The position numbers and the translations under genes are program-made. Positions 14,396-26,425 of a stretch of 64,000 bases of DNA are shown piece by piece (within the stretch, counting starts at the first letter, position 1; each line of letters opens with the position of its first letter). The stretch lies in the NCBI GenBank assembly GCA_030674155.1, contig CM060329.1, forward strand, positions 14,501,667-14,565,666, written 5' to 3'. Origin of the DNA: Stramonita haemastoma (Eukaryota > Mollusca > Gastropoda > Neogastropoda > Muricidae). The notes beneath the pieces are model-generated. The model made no database searches. It saw only the letters and a program-made list of their open reading frames with translations, and was not told where the DNA came from.

Positions 14396-14786
14396 GGAAA
14401 TATTTTTTTCCTTAAGCAGAACATCTTGCTCACACGTTAAATCCCCCAGAAAGGCTTTCGGAAGAGCAGGCCATCGAGCGGTTGACAAAATTATCCAAAA
14501 AAAACAAACCAGCAAGTACACAGGTGTGTATAGATACCATCCCTGAAGAAAAATTGGGGAGTTGGGAAATCCCTAGGGGTATATGGCAACGTTTCGGCGG
14601 CTCCTTCGACGGTACTGGAACCATTCGTATCGCATTTCCAATGGATCATTCCAGTGGCTTGGAGAGGGGGTCTGCTGCATGGGTAACAGCTTTGTGCTCC
14701 ATATTTCTTGTACCCAGGCTTTGTGCTCTAAAGACTAGAGCGCAGCTCCCATAGTCTTTCGAGACAGAAGGGTGTTTACTACTTCT
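14396..14786 (+). mobile_element. Module M, plus orientation, copy 1
   Basis: The first part (CAGAACATCTTG, CACACGTTAAATCCC, CTTTCGGAAGAGCAGGCCAT) is the 3' half of the SINE family seen at 3800 and 63655. The second part (CCATCCCTGAAGAAAAATTG, GGCAACGTTTCGGCGGCTCC, GGTCTGCTGCATGGGTAACA) is specific to M. The 3' end carries two short hairpins: GTGCTCTA/AAGAC/TAGAGCGC at 14723-14743, and AGTCT/TTCG/AGAC near 14753. Other copies end in (CTA)n. This suggests a retroposon whose 3' end was selected for structure. It always leads into a GT arm. Confidence 0.75.
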
Positions 14787-15385
14787 ATTAACACTACAAA
14801 CACGCATTTTAGTTGACGTATTTGAATATACTATAACACATATTTGAACTATCCAATATAATATAAAGACATGATTTACTGTACGGTAACAAAAAGGCAT
14901 TTTGTAATAGCATAGTACAATCATATGTATAGTAAAGTCGTTTACAGAAAAAGGTGTTTTCTTATGTAATTGTAAAGTATAAACCCTTTTGTAATCTTAG
15001 AATACGGTGAAATATGTTTGTGTTGTTCTTTGTTTTGTTTTTGTTTTACAATGAATTAAGCTGAATGGTGTTACATACCACAGTAAAATGTGAAATATAG
15101 TACTGTAAATGTGTTTTGTAGTGTTTAATGTGTGTTTTGTGCTGTTATGATAGAGTAAAATGTGTTGTGTTTTGCATTATAGTACAACAAAAGGTTTCTT
15201 GTGTGCAGTGTTTTCTGGTGTTCTAGTATTAAAAGATTTTCTATAATAGCATAGTGCAGTAAAATGTGTTTTGTACAGTTGTTGTAAAGTATGATGCGTT
15301 TCCTTGTCTTAAACGGGAAAATATGTTTTGTACAGTAAATGATGTTTTATTGTATTTCCTAGAACAGTATAAGGGGTTAAAGCAT
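14787..15385 (+). repeat. Family B GT arm (GT1), unit 1
   Basis: The arm starts CACTACAAACACGCATTTTA and runs through GCATTTTGTAATAGCATAGT and CTTAAACGGGAAAATATG to AAAGCATAGTAAAC. There the strand bias flips to the CA orientation. The same start and the same switch point occur in the other units. Confidence 0.9.
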
Positions 15386-17444
15386 AGTAAACACACTGTA
15401 CATTACCACAACAAAACATAATCTACTGTATTTTACCGTTTTTAACACTTCTGAACGGTTTTTACTTTACAATAATACTGAAAAGCACATCTCTGTGTCC
15501 AAAGACATGTTACAAAACGCAATTTCTGTACAATAAACCACAGATTTTTACTGCATTGTAAACCCTAACGCATTGACTTATAATACGTCAAAACGCATTT
15601 TATAGTATTGTAAACACAACAAAAAACACTTTATATTGAACAAAACACATTTTACTCATAACATTATGCAGTATTATACCAAACACCCCAAGCTTTCTTG
15701 AATTGTCATAACATAAACATAATATTATGGTTCAATTATGAACTAACAAAACACATTCTATTTTACTGTAACAGAACAAAACACAATTCACGTTATTGTA
15801 ACATTACAAAACACGGTTATTAACTATAACACCAAAAAGTATGTTAACACCACAAAATACGTTTGAAGACCACACAAACACTCTTTACCACACTATAACA
15901 CAAACAAGTACATATTAGTGTACTCTGTAAGGCAATTTAAACGCAAGTTGCTGTACAAAACATATTTTATCGTATTATAAGACAACAAAACGAAATCATA
16001 CTTACCAGCCACACTAGAAAACATACTTCACCTCAAACGCCTTGTACTTTTACTGTACCACTATAAAACGCATTCGACTGTATTAGAACAACGCAAAAAA
16101 ATTAATTCTGTGCACAAAACACATTTTCCTGTAATAAAATTTTAAAAGCACAACTCTTTTTACTGTACAAAAGACACATTTGACTGTGCTTTAACACAAC
16201 CAAATACAATTTACCGTACTCTAACGTTACAAAACACATTTTCTGAAGTGGAACACAAAAGAAACCCCACATTCACCGAAAATCCGCTTCCATATTCTGT
16301 AACACGACCTAAGACATTTTGACTTATAAGACTACAAAACACTGTTTACTATACTATCACACAAACACATTTTACTGTACTATGCATCATTGTATCATAA
16401 CACTACAATACACATTCTACTTTACTGTAAAACTACAAAACATTTGACCTTACTGCAACAACACAAAAAGACATGTTTTTGTACTACAACAGCACAAAAC
16501 ATTCATTTTGCTGTATTAGTTTTGAAGAAAAACAAAACACATTTTACTGTATCATAACAGTACAAACCACGCATTTTGAAAATACTACAACACAAACATG
16601 CACATCTTACTCAACTATGTATAACCATTAAACGTAAGTTAGTATAAGAAAACAAACAAACATATCTTAAAATAACAAAACCATCATACTTTACAACCAC
16701 ACTACAAAACCCAGTTTACCCTACTATAATATTACCAAAAGCCTTTTGTGTACTGTAGCAGCACCAAACACACATTAACTTTTCCAGTGCAATACCAACC
16801 TCCTACATTTTCTGAATCGTAACTGCATAAAAGGCGGATTTCACTTCTGAATTATAAAAAACAAAATACATTCTACTTTACACTACAAAACACTTTTTAC
16901 TGTACAAATACAAGATAGCAAGACAAAAGTTTGTTTACTGAAACACCATTTTATGCTGTTTTGTATAACACACCCACATTTTGCAGTACTATAATGAAAA
17001 AAAAGCACAGCACATTTAACTGTATGATGTAAAAGCTCCAAACACATATTTCACTGTACTACAACAGAACAAACCACATTTAACGGTACTAGAACATTTA
17101 CAATCACGGTTTCTCTACTATAACGTCAAAACAACACACTTTTCTAAACAGTACAATCTCCTGTACTATACAAAAATTGTACCGTTTTATAACACTACCA
17201 AACGGATTTTGCTTTACAGTAACACGAAACAGCAAGATGCTCTATACAAAGACACGTTACAAAACATATTTTCCGTACTGACTGTACAAAACACATTACA
17301 ACAAAACACATTTTACCGTACTAAAACATTACAATAACATTTTCTGCACTATAACACCAAAAAAATAGAGTAGCAAAAAATCCTTTATATTTTACATAGT
17401 AGATTAAAAGATACAATTCAGTGTCAAAAAATATAGGTGTATAT

Positions 17445-17550
17445 GGTCAAGATCTAAATGAAGTTGGATTTTGGACCTAACCAGAAAATAGTTGTTTTGA
17501 GACAAAACCACGAAGAAGCGGGTGATATTTTTTAGACTTGATCATGTTGA
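17445..17550 (-). repeat. Inverted family A monomers inside the CA arm
   Basis: On the minus strand this reads GATCAAGTCTAAAAAATATC, CTTCTTCGTGGTTTTGTCTC, ACTATTTTCTGGTTAGGTCC and AAAATCCAACTTCATTT. That is the same order as the family A landmark (cgtccaaaatgc, tttgtctcaaatc, tattttctggtcaggtcc, aacctcatttt). It lies at the boundary between the two 1-kb duplicates and recurs at 28540 and 59645. Confidence 0.8.
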
Positions 17551-18404
17551 AGAAAAACAAAACACATTTGACTGTATCTTAACAGTACAAAACACGCATT
17601 TTAACTATAGTATAACACAAACATGCACATCTTACTCATATATATATGACCATTAAACGTAGCTTATTGTAAAAAAAAAAAATCAACAACAAAAAAACAA
17701 AACATATCTTAAGAAAACGAAACTCTCATACTCTACAACCACACTACAAAGCCCAGTTTACCCTACTATAATATTACCAAACGCTTTTTCTGTACTGTAG
17801 CAGCACCAAACACACATTTTGCTGTACAATACCAACCTCCTACATTTTCGATCATAACTGCATAAAAGGCAGATTTCACACTGAAAACCTACAAAACACA
17901 TTCTACTTTACTATAACACTGCAAAACACATTTTACTGTACCAAAACAACAACAAACGATAACAAGATAAAAAAAAAAAGGCATTTTGTGTACTAAAACA
18001 CCATTTTTTGCTATTTTGTATAACACACACACATTGTGAAAAAAAAACACAGACCATTTAACTGTTTGATATAGCAGCTCCAAACACATATTCCACTGTA
18101 CTACAAAAGAACAAAACATATTTTACGGTACTACAACATTACAATCACAGTTTCTCTACTATAACACAAAAAAAAAGAAAACAAACACATTTTACCACAA
18201 CAACACATAATCTACTGTACTATACAAAAATTGTACCGTTTTAAACACTATCAAATGGATTTACTTTACAATAACACTAAAAAGCACATTTCTCTATACA
18301 AGACACGTGACAAAACGTATTTTCTGTACTCACACAACAGAACACGTTTTACCGTAGTAAAACACTACAATAACATTTTCTGCACTATAACACCAAAAAA
18401 ACAC

Positions 18405-18462
18405 AGAGGGTGGGTTTGACTATGATTTGATCAGAAAATGGTTGTTTGGATTGTAGACATTT
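18405..18462 (-). repeat. Second inverted family A monomer in the CA arm
   Basis: CACAGAGGGTGGGTTTGACT, then TGATCAGAAAATGGTTGTTT, is the inverse of an A monomer (ATTTTCTGATCA...CAAACCCACC). Equivalents lie at 19165, 28425, 41836 and 59510. Confidence 0.7.
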
Positions 18463-18719
18463 TATTTATGTATTATAACACTAAAAACACACACTTTTCT
18501 GAACTGTAGCAAAAGAAACAAACACATTACCACAACAAAACAAATCTATTGTACTTAACAAAAATACTTTAACACGAAACGGATTTAAATTTAAAATAAC
18601 ACTAAAAATCACACTTCTCTGTAGAAAGACACGTTACGAAACGTATTTTCTGTACTCACTGTACAACAAAACACATTTTCTCGTCCTAAAACATTATTGT
18701 AATAACATTTTCTGCACTA

Positions 18720-19139
18720 GTAGTAGGCACCCATCAGTCTCAGAAGACTATTTGACTTGCATTCAAGTCTTTAGAGCACAAAGGCTGGGTAAAGTACGTA
18801 TGGAAGGGCAAGCTGTTACCCATGCAGCAGACCCACCCTCTCCAACGCCACTGGAATGATCCATGACAATCGAATGGTTCCACTACCGTCGTAGGAGCCA
18901 CCAGAACGTTGCCATATACAGCTTCGAGCCGCTCTGGGACTCCAACTCCCCGATTTTTCCTCAGTGATGGTGTCTAAACACGACACCTATGTGCTTGCTA
19001 TTTAAAAAAAAAAAAATTATGTCAATCTTTCCTACCAGCACACGATGGCCTGCTCTTCCAAAAGGCAGAACGGGGTTTTAACGTGTGCACAAGATGTTCT
19101 GCGTGCGTTTGCACACGGGGACTCGGTTTAGTCTCATCC
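18720..19139 (-). mobile_element. Module M, inverted copy in unit 1
   Basis: The copy begins with the inverted (ACT)n tail AGTAGTAGGCACCCATCAG. It runs back through the M-specific part (CCCCGATTTTTCCTCA) to the SINE-derived part (CACACGATGGCCTGCTCTTC, GCGTGCGTTTGCACACGGGG, CTCATCCG). It interrupts the CA-arm sequence TTCTGCACT...ATAACACCAAA, which is intact at 18370. The same insertion point is used at 41372. It extends further into the SINE core than the plus copies do. Confidence 0.85.
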
Positions 19140-19290
19140 GACACTTTAACACCAAAAAAAACACAGAGGGTGGGTTTGGTTATGGACATGACGAGATGGG
19201 GGTCTGCTACTTGTCCTCCATACTTTTTTACCCAGGCTTTGCGCTCTAAAGAGACCAACTCCATAGTCTTCCGAGACTGATGGGTGCCTA
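19140..19290 (+). mobile_element. Inverted A monomer joined to the 3' end of M(+), unit 1
   Basis: The CA-arm sequence resumes (ACTTTAACACCAAAAA) with the inverted A monomer CACAGAGGGTGGGTTTGG. At GACATGACGAGA it switches to the last ~100 bp of M in plus orientation: GGGGTCTGCTACTTGTCCTC, a damaged first hairpin, and an intact AGTCT/TCCG/AGACT hairpin at 19265-19278. The same fusion occurs at 41811-42066, so it predates the duplication of these units. Confidence 0.8.
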
Positions 19291-21940
19291 TTAATACTAC
19301 TAACACTACAACACAATAGCACAACATATTTCCTTTATGCAATATAATATATAGACTATAAAATATAATGTACTGTATAAAAAGGCATTTTGTAATAGCA
19401 TAATACAGTCAAATGTTATAGTACAATAAAGGCGTTTTACAGAAAAATGTGTTTCCTTACATAGTTGTAAAGCATAAACCGTTTTGTAATCTTATAATAC
19501 GGTAAAATATGTTGTTTTTTGTTTTGTTTTCTTTACAAAAAATTACGCTGAATGGTCGTAAAATGTGTTTCTGTTTTAGGAGTGTAAACAGTGTTTTTAA
19601 AATATACTTTAAAATGTGTTTTGTAGTGTTTAAAGTGTGTTTTGTGCTGTTATGATAGATGTTGTGTTTTTCAAAGGTTGGTTTTATGCAGTTTTGATTC
19701 TAAAAAAAATTTTGAAAAGTTTTTTTTGTTTTGAAAACTGTGTTTTCTGGTGTTCTAGTACTAAAAAGCTTTCTGTAATGGCATAGTACAGTAGAATATG
19801 TTTTGTAGAGTGTTTGTAAACTATGATGCGTTTTGCTGTTTTAAACGGGAAAATATGTTTTGCACAGTAAATGATGTTTTGTTGTGTTTTGTGTTTTGTT
19901 GAAAAGAATTTCTGTTAAAGCATAGTAAAGCATAGTAAACAGTGTTTGTTGTAGTATAGCAAAATGTATTTAATTGTGTAATAGTATTGTTACATTCGAG
20001 AAAATGTCTTTTTGTGCTGTTGTAGTACAGTAAAATGTGTTTTTCAGTGTGATGGGAAAGTAGATTGTGTTTTTGTAGTGTTATCATACAGTAATGTACT
20101 GGAAAGTGAAATCTGCAGTTTTGTGAAGTTGCTATTCCAGAAATGTGGAATTTAATAGTAGTACAGCAAGAGGTACACTGGTTTAGGTGTCGGAGTCAAG
20201 ACTAGCAAATCTTTCATGAAAATGCTAAACGCTCTACACAGGGTTTTTTGTCTGCATCTGGGATAATACATGTTGAAACAACGAATTGTTTGGCTGCCAT
20301 TCTGCACCATAGATTCCTTTCCTTCATTGATTGTGCTTGATTATGTAAGTGATATGTGTGCTGCAGAAAGTTATATATCTGTAGCAATGCACTATTCTTG
20401 TATAGTTCATGGACTATGTAACAAAGCATTCTGCATCCAGATTTATTTCCCTGTTGTGCAGTTCTGATTCTAAAATGTGGGAGTTTTGATATAGTACAGA
20501 AAAATGTGTTTTCTGGTGTTTCTGTAATAGCATAGTGTAGTAAAATGTGTTTTGTAGAGTTGCTGTACAGTATGATGATGCGATCTGATGTTTTAAACGG
20601 TAAAATATGTTTTGTACAGTAAATGATGCTTTATGGTGTTTCCGAGTAGAGTGAACTGACTTTGTCTTATAGTATGTCTGTTTGTCTGTAGTATAGCAAA
20701 ATGTGTTTTATGGTGTTATAGTAGAGAATATGTCTTTTTGGATTGTTACATTCCAGAAAACACTGTAAAAGAAAAGGGCGTTTTGTAATAGCATAGTACA
20801 GTAAAAATGTTATAGTACAGTACACGTGTTTTGTAATAACATAGTATAGTAAAATATCTTTCCTTATGTAATCTTATAATTTTACGGTAAAACATGTTTT
20901 TTACAATGAATTACGCTAAATGGTGTGACACCGTAAAATGTGCTTGTGTTTTAGTATAGTGAACCCGGTTTTGTAGTCCCAAAGTACAGTAAAGATAGAT
21001 TTTGTATTGTTTTAGCACAATGGAATATCTGTTTTGATCTGTTTTAGTGTACTAAAATGTAAGATTTTCGGACCTATAATTTAAGAAATGTGTCTTTTTT
21101 GGTAGAAAATGTGTTTGTAGTACAGAAAATGTTTGTAGTGTTACAGTAAAGTAGAATGTCTTTTGTATGTGTTAAAATACAATATGGTATAGGACAGAGA
21201 AACGTGTTTTGTATTGTTATGTCAGTAAATGTGGCCGTTTGTTATAGTGCTGCATAATGGTCTCATAATAGAGTAAAATGTGTTTTGTTGTATTATAAAA
21301 TAGAAAATGTGTTTGCTGTGTTATGTGGATATATATTGCAATAGGTTATTTTTTTATGGTGTTACATCTTATTGTGTTAAAGTACAGTGAAATGTGTCCT
21401 ACTGTGTAGTAGTAAAATGTGTGTTGGTAGTGTTACATTATAATCAACACAGAGAAATGTGTTTTGTGCAGTTATGATACTTTTATGGTACAGTAAAGTA
21501 CAGTGCAATGTGTTTGTTTGTGTTGTAAAATACGTATAATAAAATGTGTGTTTATAGTGTTTACAGTATAATAAACGTGATCTGTAGTGTTATCAGTGTG
21601 AAATGTGTTTTGTGCAGTTACGATTCTGTATTTGTGAATCTATTGTGTGTTTTTTTCTCATTCTTTTTTCCTTTTTTTTTTCATAGCGCAGCAAAATGTG
21701 TGATTTGAGGCGTACAGAAGAAACGTTTTGTACTATGTAATTTTGTATATAGTGCTGCGCCTTTTCTTTTTCTTCTTTTTCAGTGTTATTGTAACTAAAA
21801 ATCCGTTTTGTAGTGTTATAGCACGGTAAAATATTCTTTTGTGAAGTTTTACACTTAATCGTATTTTATGATGCTAAAGTATCAAACAATGTGTTTGTTT
21901 CCAAAACAGTTTTGCTGGTGCATAGAAAAATCCAAATCAC
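19291..21940 (+). repeat. Family B GT arm (GT2), unit 1, full length
   Basis: The arm starts with the same CTAACACTACAA as GT1 but runs past the GT-to-CA switch point. Ordered landmarks include GGACAGAGAAACGTGTTTTG (about 21190), TTATAGTGCTGCATAATGGT, a T-rich run followed by ATAGCGCAGCAAAATGTGTG, and AAATCCGTTTTGTAGTGTTA. It ends in the B-to-A exit at about 21905-21970. The same order is seen in the arms at 30691, 38613 and 42067. Confidence 0.9.
20105..20460 (+). other. Conserved non-repetitive segment inside GT2, copy 1
   Basis: The segment lacks the 30-bp rhythm of the arm. It includes GCTAAACGCTCTACACAGGG, GTCTGCATCTGGGATAATAC, GTTTGGCTGCCATTCTGCAC and GAAAGTTATATATCTGTAGC. A close copy lies at 42866-43225. 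No conserved reading frame is shared by the two copies, so it is probably not coding. Confidence 0.75.
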
Positions 21941-24900
21941 TTTTTCCTTATTGAGTCAAACCTCCAACCTACTATATTTTGGTCAGGTCCAAAAATCAAC
22001 CCAGTCAGGTCCAAAATGAAATCCAGCATTTCCTTGTCAGGTCCAAAATCTGATCCACCTTTTTCTGGTCAAATCCAAAATCCAACCCACCATTTCCTGG
22101 TCAGGTCCGATATCCAACCCACCATTCCCTGGCCAGGTCCAAAATCTGAACCACCTATTACTTGTCAGGTCCAAAATCCAACCCAACAGTTCCTGGTCAG
22201 TTGCAAAATCTGATCCACCTTTTCCTGGTCAGATCCAAAATCTGATCCATTTCCTGGATGGGTCCAAAATCGAAACCACCTTTTCCTAGTCAGGTCCTAA
22301 ATTCATTCTACCATCTTTTCTACATCGTCTAAAATCCACCTTTTATTGGTTGTGTTAAAAGTCCAACCCACCTTTTCCTTATCCTGTCCAAAAATGCAAG
22401 CCACACCTCATGGTGCTTTGTCTTAAATCAAACCCACTTCTTTGTCAGGTCCAAATCCAACCTCATTTTGTGTTTGTAGTAAAATTCCACCTACTCCTGG
22501 TGAGTTAAAAAATCCACCCACTTTCTCCTAATTATGTCCAAAATCAAACCAAACATTTTCTGGTCAAGTCCAAAATGGAACCATCATTTCCTGGTAAGGT
22601 CCAAATCCAACCCACCACATCCTGGTCAGGTCCAAAATCCAACCCACCAGTCCATGGTCAGGTCCAAAATATAACGCATCTTTTCCTGGACAGGTCCAAA
22701 ATCCAACCCACCATTTCTTGGTCAGGTCCAAATATAACCCACCATTTCTGGTCAGATCTAAAATCCAACCCACCATTTCCTGGTCAGGTACAAAATCTCC
22801 TCCATTATTTTACTTATTTGGTGCAAAATCCAACCCACATTTCCTTGTCATGTTGAAAAATCATCCCTCCATTCCATGGTCAGGTTCAAAATCTGATCCA
22901 CCTATTTTGGTCAGGTCCACCAGGTTCCAAAACGAACCCACGTATTCCTGGTCAGGTCCAAAATCAAACCCACCATTTTCCTGGTCAGTTCTAAAATCTG
23001 ATCCACCTTTTCCTGGTCAGGTCAATATCAACCCACCATTTCCTGGTCAGGTCAAAAATCCAACCCACCATTCCCTGGTCAGATCCAGAATCTGATCTAC
23101 CTATTCGTGGTCAGGTTGCAAACCAAACCCACCATTTCCTGGTCAAATCCAATATCTGATCAACCTTTTCTTGGTCAGGTCCAAAATCTTATCCACTTTT
23201 TCATGAACGGGTCCAAAATCCAATCCTTCTGTTCCTGGTTAAAATTCAGTCTACCCACCTTTTCTCATAATCTAAAATACTTCTTTTATTGGTTGGGTTG
23301 AAAGATGAATCCACCTTTCACTTATTCTGTCTGAAATGCAACCCACTTATTCGTACATTTGTTTCAAATCTAACCCATTATTTTATGGTCAGGTCCAAAT
23401 CCAACCTCATTTTAGGTTTGTAGTACAGATCCAGCTATTTGTGGTCAGGTCCAAAATCCAACCCACCTTTTCCTGGTCAGGTCCAAAATCTGATCCACCT
23501 TTTGCTGGTCAGGTCAAAAATCAAACCTGCCATTTCCTGGTCAAGTCCAAAATGCAAACCACAATTTCCTGCTCAGATCCAAAATCTGATCCACCTTTCT
23601 CTTGTCAGGTCCCAAATCCAATCCACCATTTCCTGGTAGGGTCCAAAATCTGATCCACCTTTTCCTCGTCGGGTCCAAAATCCAATCCACGTTTTCCTGG
23701 TCAGATCCAAAAATGAAGTGTACACACCTTTTCTCATCATCTAAAATCGACCTTTCATTGGCTGGGTTAAAAATCAAACCCATCTTTTCCTCATCCCGCC
23801 CAAATTGCAACCAACCTCTTCGTACTTTTGTCTAAAAAGAAACCCACTATTTCATGGTCAAGTCCAAACCCAACCTCATTTTGTGTTTTAGTACAGACCA
23901 CCGATTCTTGGTCAGGTCCACAGTCAAACCCACCTTTTCCTGATCAGGTCCAAAATCAAAACCACGAATTCCTGGTCAGGTCCAAAATCTGATCCACCGT
24001 TTCCTTCTCAGGTCCAAAATCTGATTCACCTTTTCCTCGTCAGGTCCAAAATCGAACACACCATTTCCTGGTGAGGTCCAAAATCTGATCCACTTTTTCC
24101 TGGACGGGTCCTAATCTAATCCACCTTTTCCTGGTCAGGTCCAAATCGAACCTCATTTTGTGTTTGTAATACAGACCCACATATTCATGGTTAGGTCCAA
24201 AATGAACCCACCTTTTCCTGGTCAGATTCAAAATCAGATCCGCCTATGCTTGGTCATGTCCAATTGGTCCAAAAATCAACCATCCTATTCCTGGTCAAGC
24301 CCGAAAATCCAACCCACCATTTCCTGGTTAGGTCCAAAATCTGATCCACCATTTCCTGGTCAGGTCCAAAATCCAACCTACCATTCCATGGTCAGTTTCA
24401 AAATCAGATCCACCTATTGTTGGTCAGGTCCAACAGGTCCAAATCAACCAACCTATTCCTGGTTAGGTCCAAATTCTGATCCACCTTCCTGTCAGATCCA
24501 AAATCCAGCCCACCATTTCCTGGTCAGGTCCAAATTCTGATTCAACTTTTCCTTGTCAGGTCAAAATTCCAACCAACTCTTTTTTGGTCAAGTCCAAAAA
24601 CCAATCCCCCATTTCCTGACCAGGTCTAAACTCTCATCCCTTTTCCTGGTCAGGTCCAAAATCTGATCCATATTTTCCTGGTCAGGTCCAAAATCCAAAC
24701 TACCATTTCCTGGTCAGGTCCAAACTCCAATCCAATATTCCCTGGTCAAGTCCAAAAACCTAATCTAGCTATTCCTGGTACGGTCCAAAATCCAAACCAC
24801 CATTTCCTTGTCAGGTCCAAAATCACACCTACCATTCCCTGGTCAGGTAAAAAATCTCATTCACCTATTACTTGTCAGGTCCAAAATCTAACACATCAAT

Positions 24901-25592
24901 TCATGGTCAGATCCAAAATCTGATCCACCTTTTCCCAGTCAAATCCAAAATCCAACCCACCATTGCCTGGTCAGGTCCAAAATCAAAAACCCCATTTCCT
25001 TGTGAGATCCAAAATCTCTTCGAATCTTTTATTTGTTGGATTAAAAGTCAAACCCACCTTTTCCTTATCCTGTCCAAAATGCAACCACCTCTTCGTATTT
25101 TTGTCTCAAATATAACCCTCTATTTTCTGGTCAGGTCCAAATCCAACCTAATCTTAAATTCATAGAACAGACCAACCTATTCCTGGTCAGGTCCAAAATC
25201 AAATCAACTTTTTTCTGGTCAGGTCCGAAATCCAACCCACCATTTCCTGTCAGGTCCAAAATCTGATCCACCTTTTCTTGGTCAGGTCCAAAATCAAACC
25301 CAACATTTCCTGGTCAGCTCAAAAATCAAACCCGCAATTTCCTGGTCAAGTTCAAAATGCAACTCACCCTTTCTTGGTCAGGTCCAAAATCTGATCCACG
25401 TTTTCTGGTCAGGTCCCAAATCAAACCCACCATTTCCTGGTCAGGTCCAAAATCTGTTCCACCTTTTCCTGGTCTGGTTCAAAATCCAACCCACCATTTC
25501 CTGGTCAGGTCCAAAATCTGATCCACCATTTCCTGGTTAGGTCCAAAATCAGATCCACCTTTTCATGGTCAGGTCCAAAATCCAATTCCAAT
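21941..25592 (+). repeat. Family A array, block 3
   Basis: The array starts after CCTCCAACCTACTATATTTT. Landmarks lie at about 22250-22490, 23200-23435, 23680-23905 and 25020-25165, with a partial one at 24090-24180. Doubled-AGGTCC monomers lie near 22915, 24255 and 24430. It ends at CCAATTCCAATTCC, where it fuses to a partial M. Confidence 0.94.
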
Positions 25593-25745
25593 TCCAAGTA
25601 TTTCCAATTCCAGTGGCGTGGAGAGGGGGGTCTGCTGCATGGGTAACAGATTGTGCTTCATATTTCTTGTACCCAGGCTTTGCACTCTAAAGACTAGAGC
25701 GCATCTCCATAGTCTTTCGAGACTGATGGGTGCCTACTACTACTA
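25593..25745 (+). mobile_element. 3' fragment of module M, plus orientation, unit 2
   Basis: The copy starts at TTCCAGTGGCGTGGAGAGGG and lacks the SINE-derived half. The second hairpin is perfect with a TTCG loop (AGTCTTTCGAGACT, 25711-25724), and the tail is ACTACTACTACTAAC. Its left junction in CCAATTCCA lies within sequence similar to both A and M, so microhomology may have mediated the join. Confidence 0.85.
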
Positions 25746-26425
25746 CTAACACTACAAACACGCATTTTACTTTACGCATTTGAATTCACTATGACAAATA
25801 TTTGCACTATGCAATATAATATAAAGACTATAAAACATGATTTACTGTACAATAACAAAAACGCATTTTGTAATAGCATAGTACAGTCATATGTACAGTA
25901 AAGGCGTTTACAGAAAAAGGTGTTTTCTTATGTAATTGTAAAGTATAAACCCTTTTGTAATCTTAAACTAAGGTGAAATAAATATGTTTGTTGTTGTGTT
26001 TATTTTTTATTTTTATTTATTTATTTTTTTTACAATGAATTAAGCTGCGTGGTGTTACATACTACGGTAAAATGTGTTTATGTTTTAGTAACAGTGTTTT
26101 GAAATATAGTACTGTAAAATGTGTTTTGTAGTGTTTAATGTGTGTTTTGTGCTGTTATGATAGAGTAAAATGTGTTGTTCTTTGCATTATAGTACAACAG
26201 GTTAGTTCTGTGCAGTTCTGATTCTGAAAATGAAAGAGTTTTGAAAACTTTTCTGGTGTTCTAGTATTAAAAGATTTTCTGTAATAGCATAGTGCAGTAA
26301 AATGTGTTTTGTACAGTGTTTGTAAAGTATGAGACGTTTTCTTGTCTTAAACGGGAAAATATGTTTTGTATAGTAAATGATGTTTTCTTGTGTTTCCTTT
26401 AACAATGAAAAGAGTTTGTGTTAAA
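25746..26425 (+). repeat. Family B GT arm (GT1), unit 2
   Basis: Same start and same internal order as at 14787. It ends at GTTAAAGCATAAAC, at the shared switch point. Confidence 0.9.

Larger units (their letters stand above)
15386..18719 (-). repeat. Family B CA arm, unit 1, longest copy
   Basis: The monomer of about 30 bp reads ACTGTACTATAACACTACAA then AACACATTTT, the reverse complement of the GT arms in composition and partly in sequence. For example, CATTTTACTCATAACATTAT (15649) is the inverse of a GT-arm segment near 21250. A segment of about 1 kb beginning GAAGAAAAACAAAACACATT is tandemly duplicated (start about 16523, again about 17555), with a third partial copy to 18719. The arm ends TTCTGCACT at the insertion point of an inverted M. 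Confidence 0.9.

Noticed and set aside
21941..25592. Possible CRISPR array because of regularly repeated 32-bp units
   Set aside because: Units are contiguous with no unique spacers, monomers diverge, and the sequence is clearly eukaryotic.
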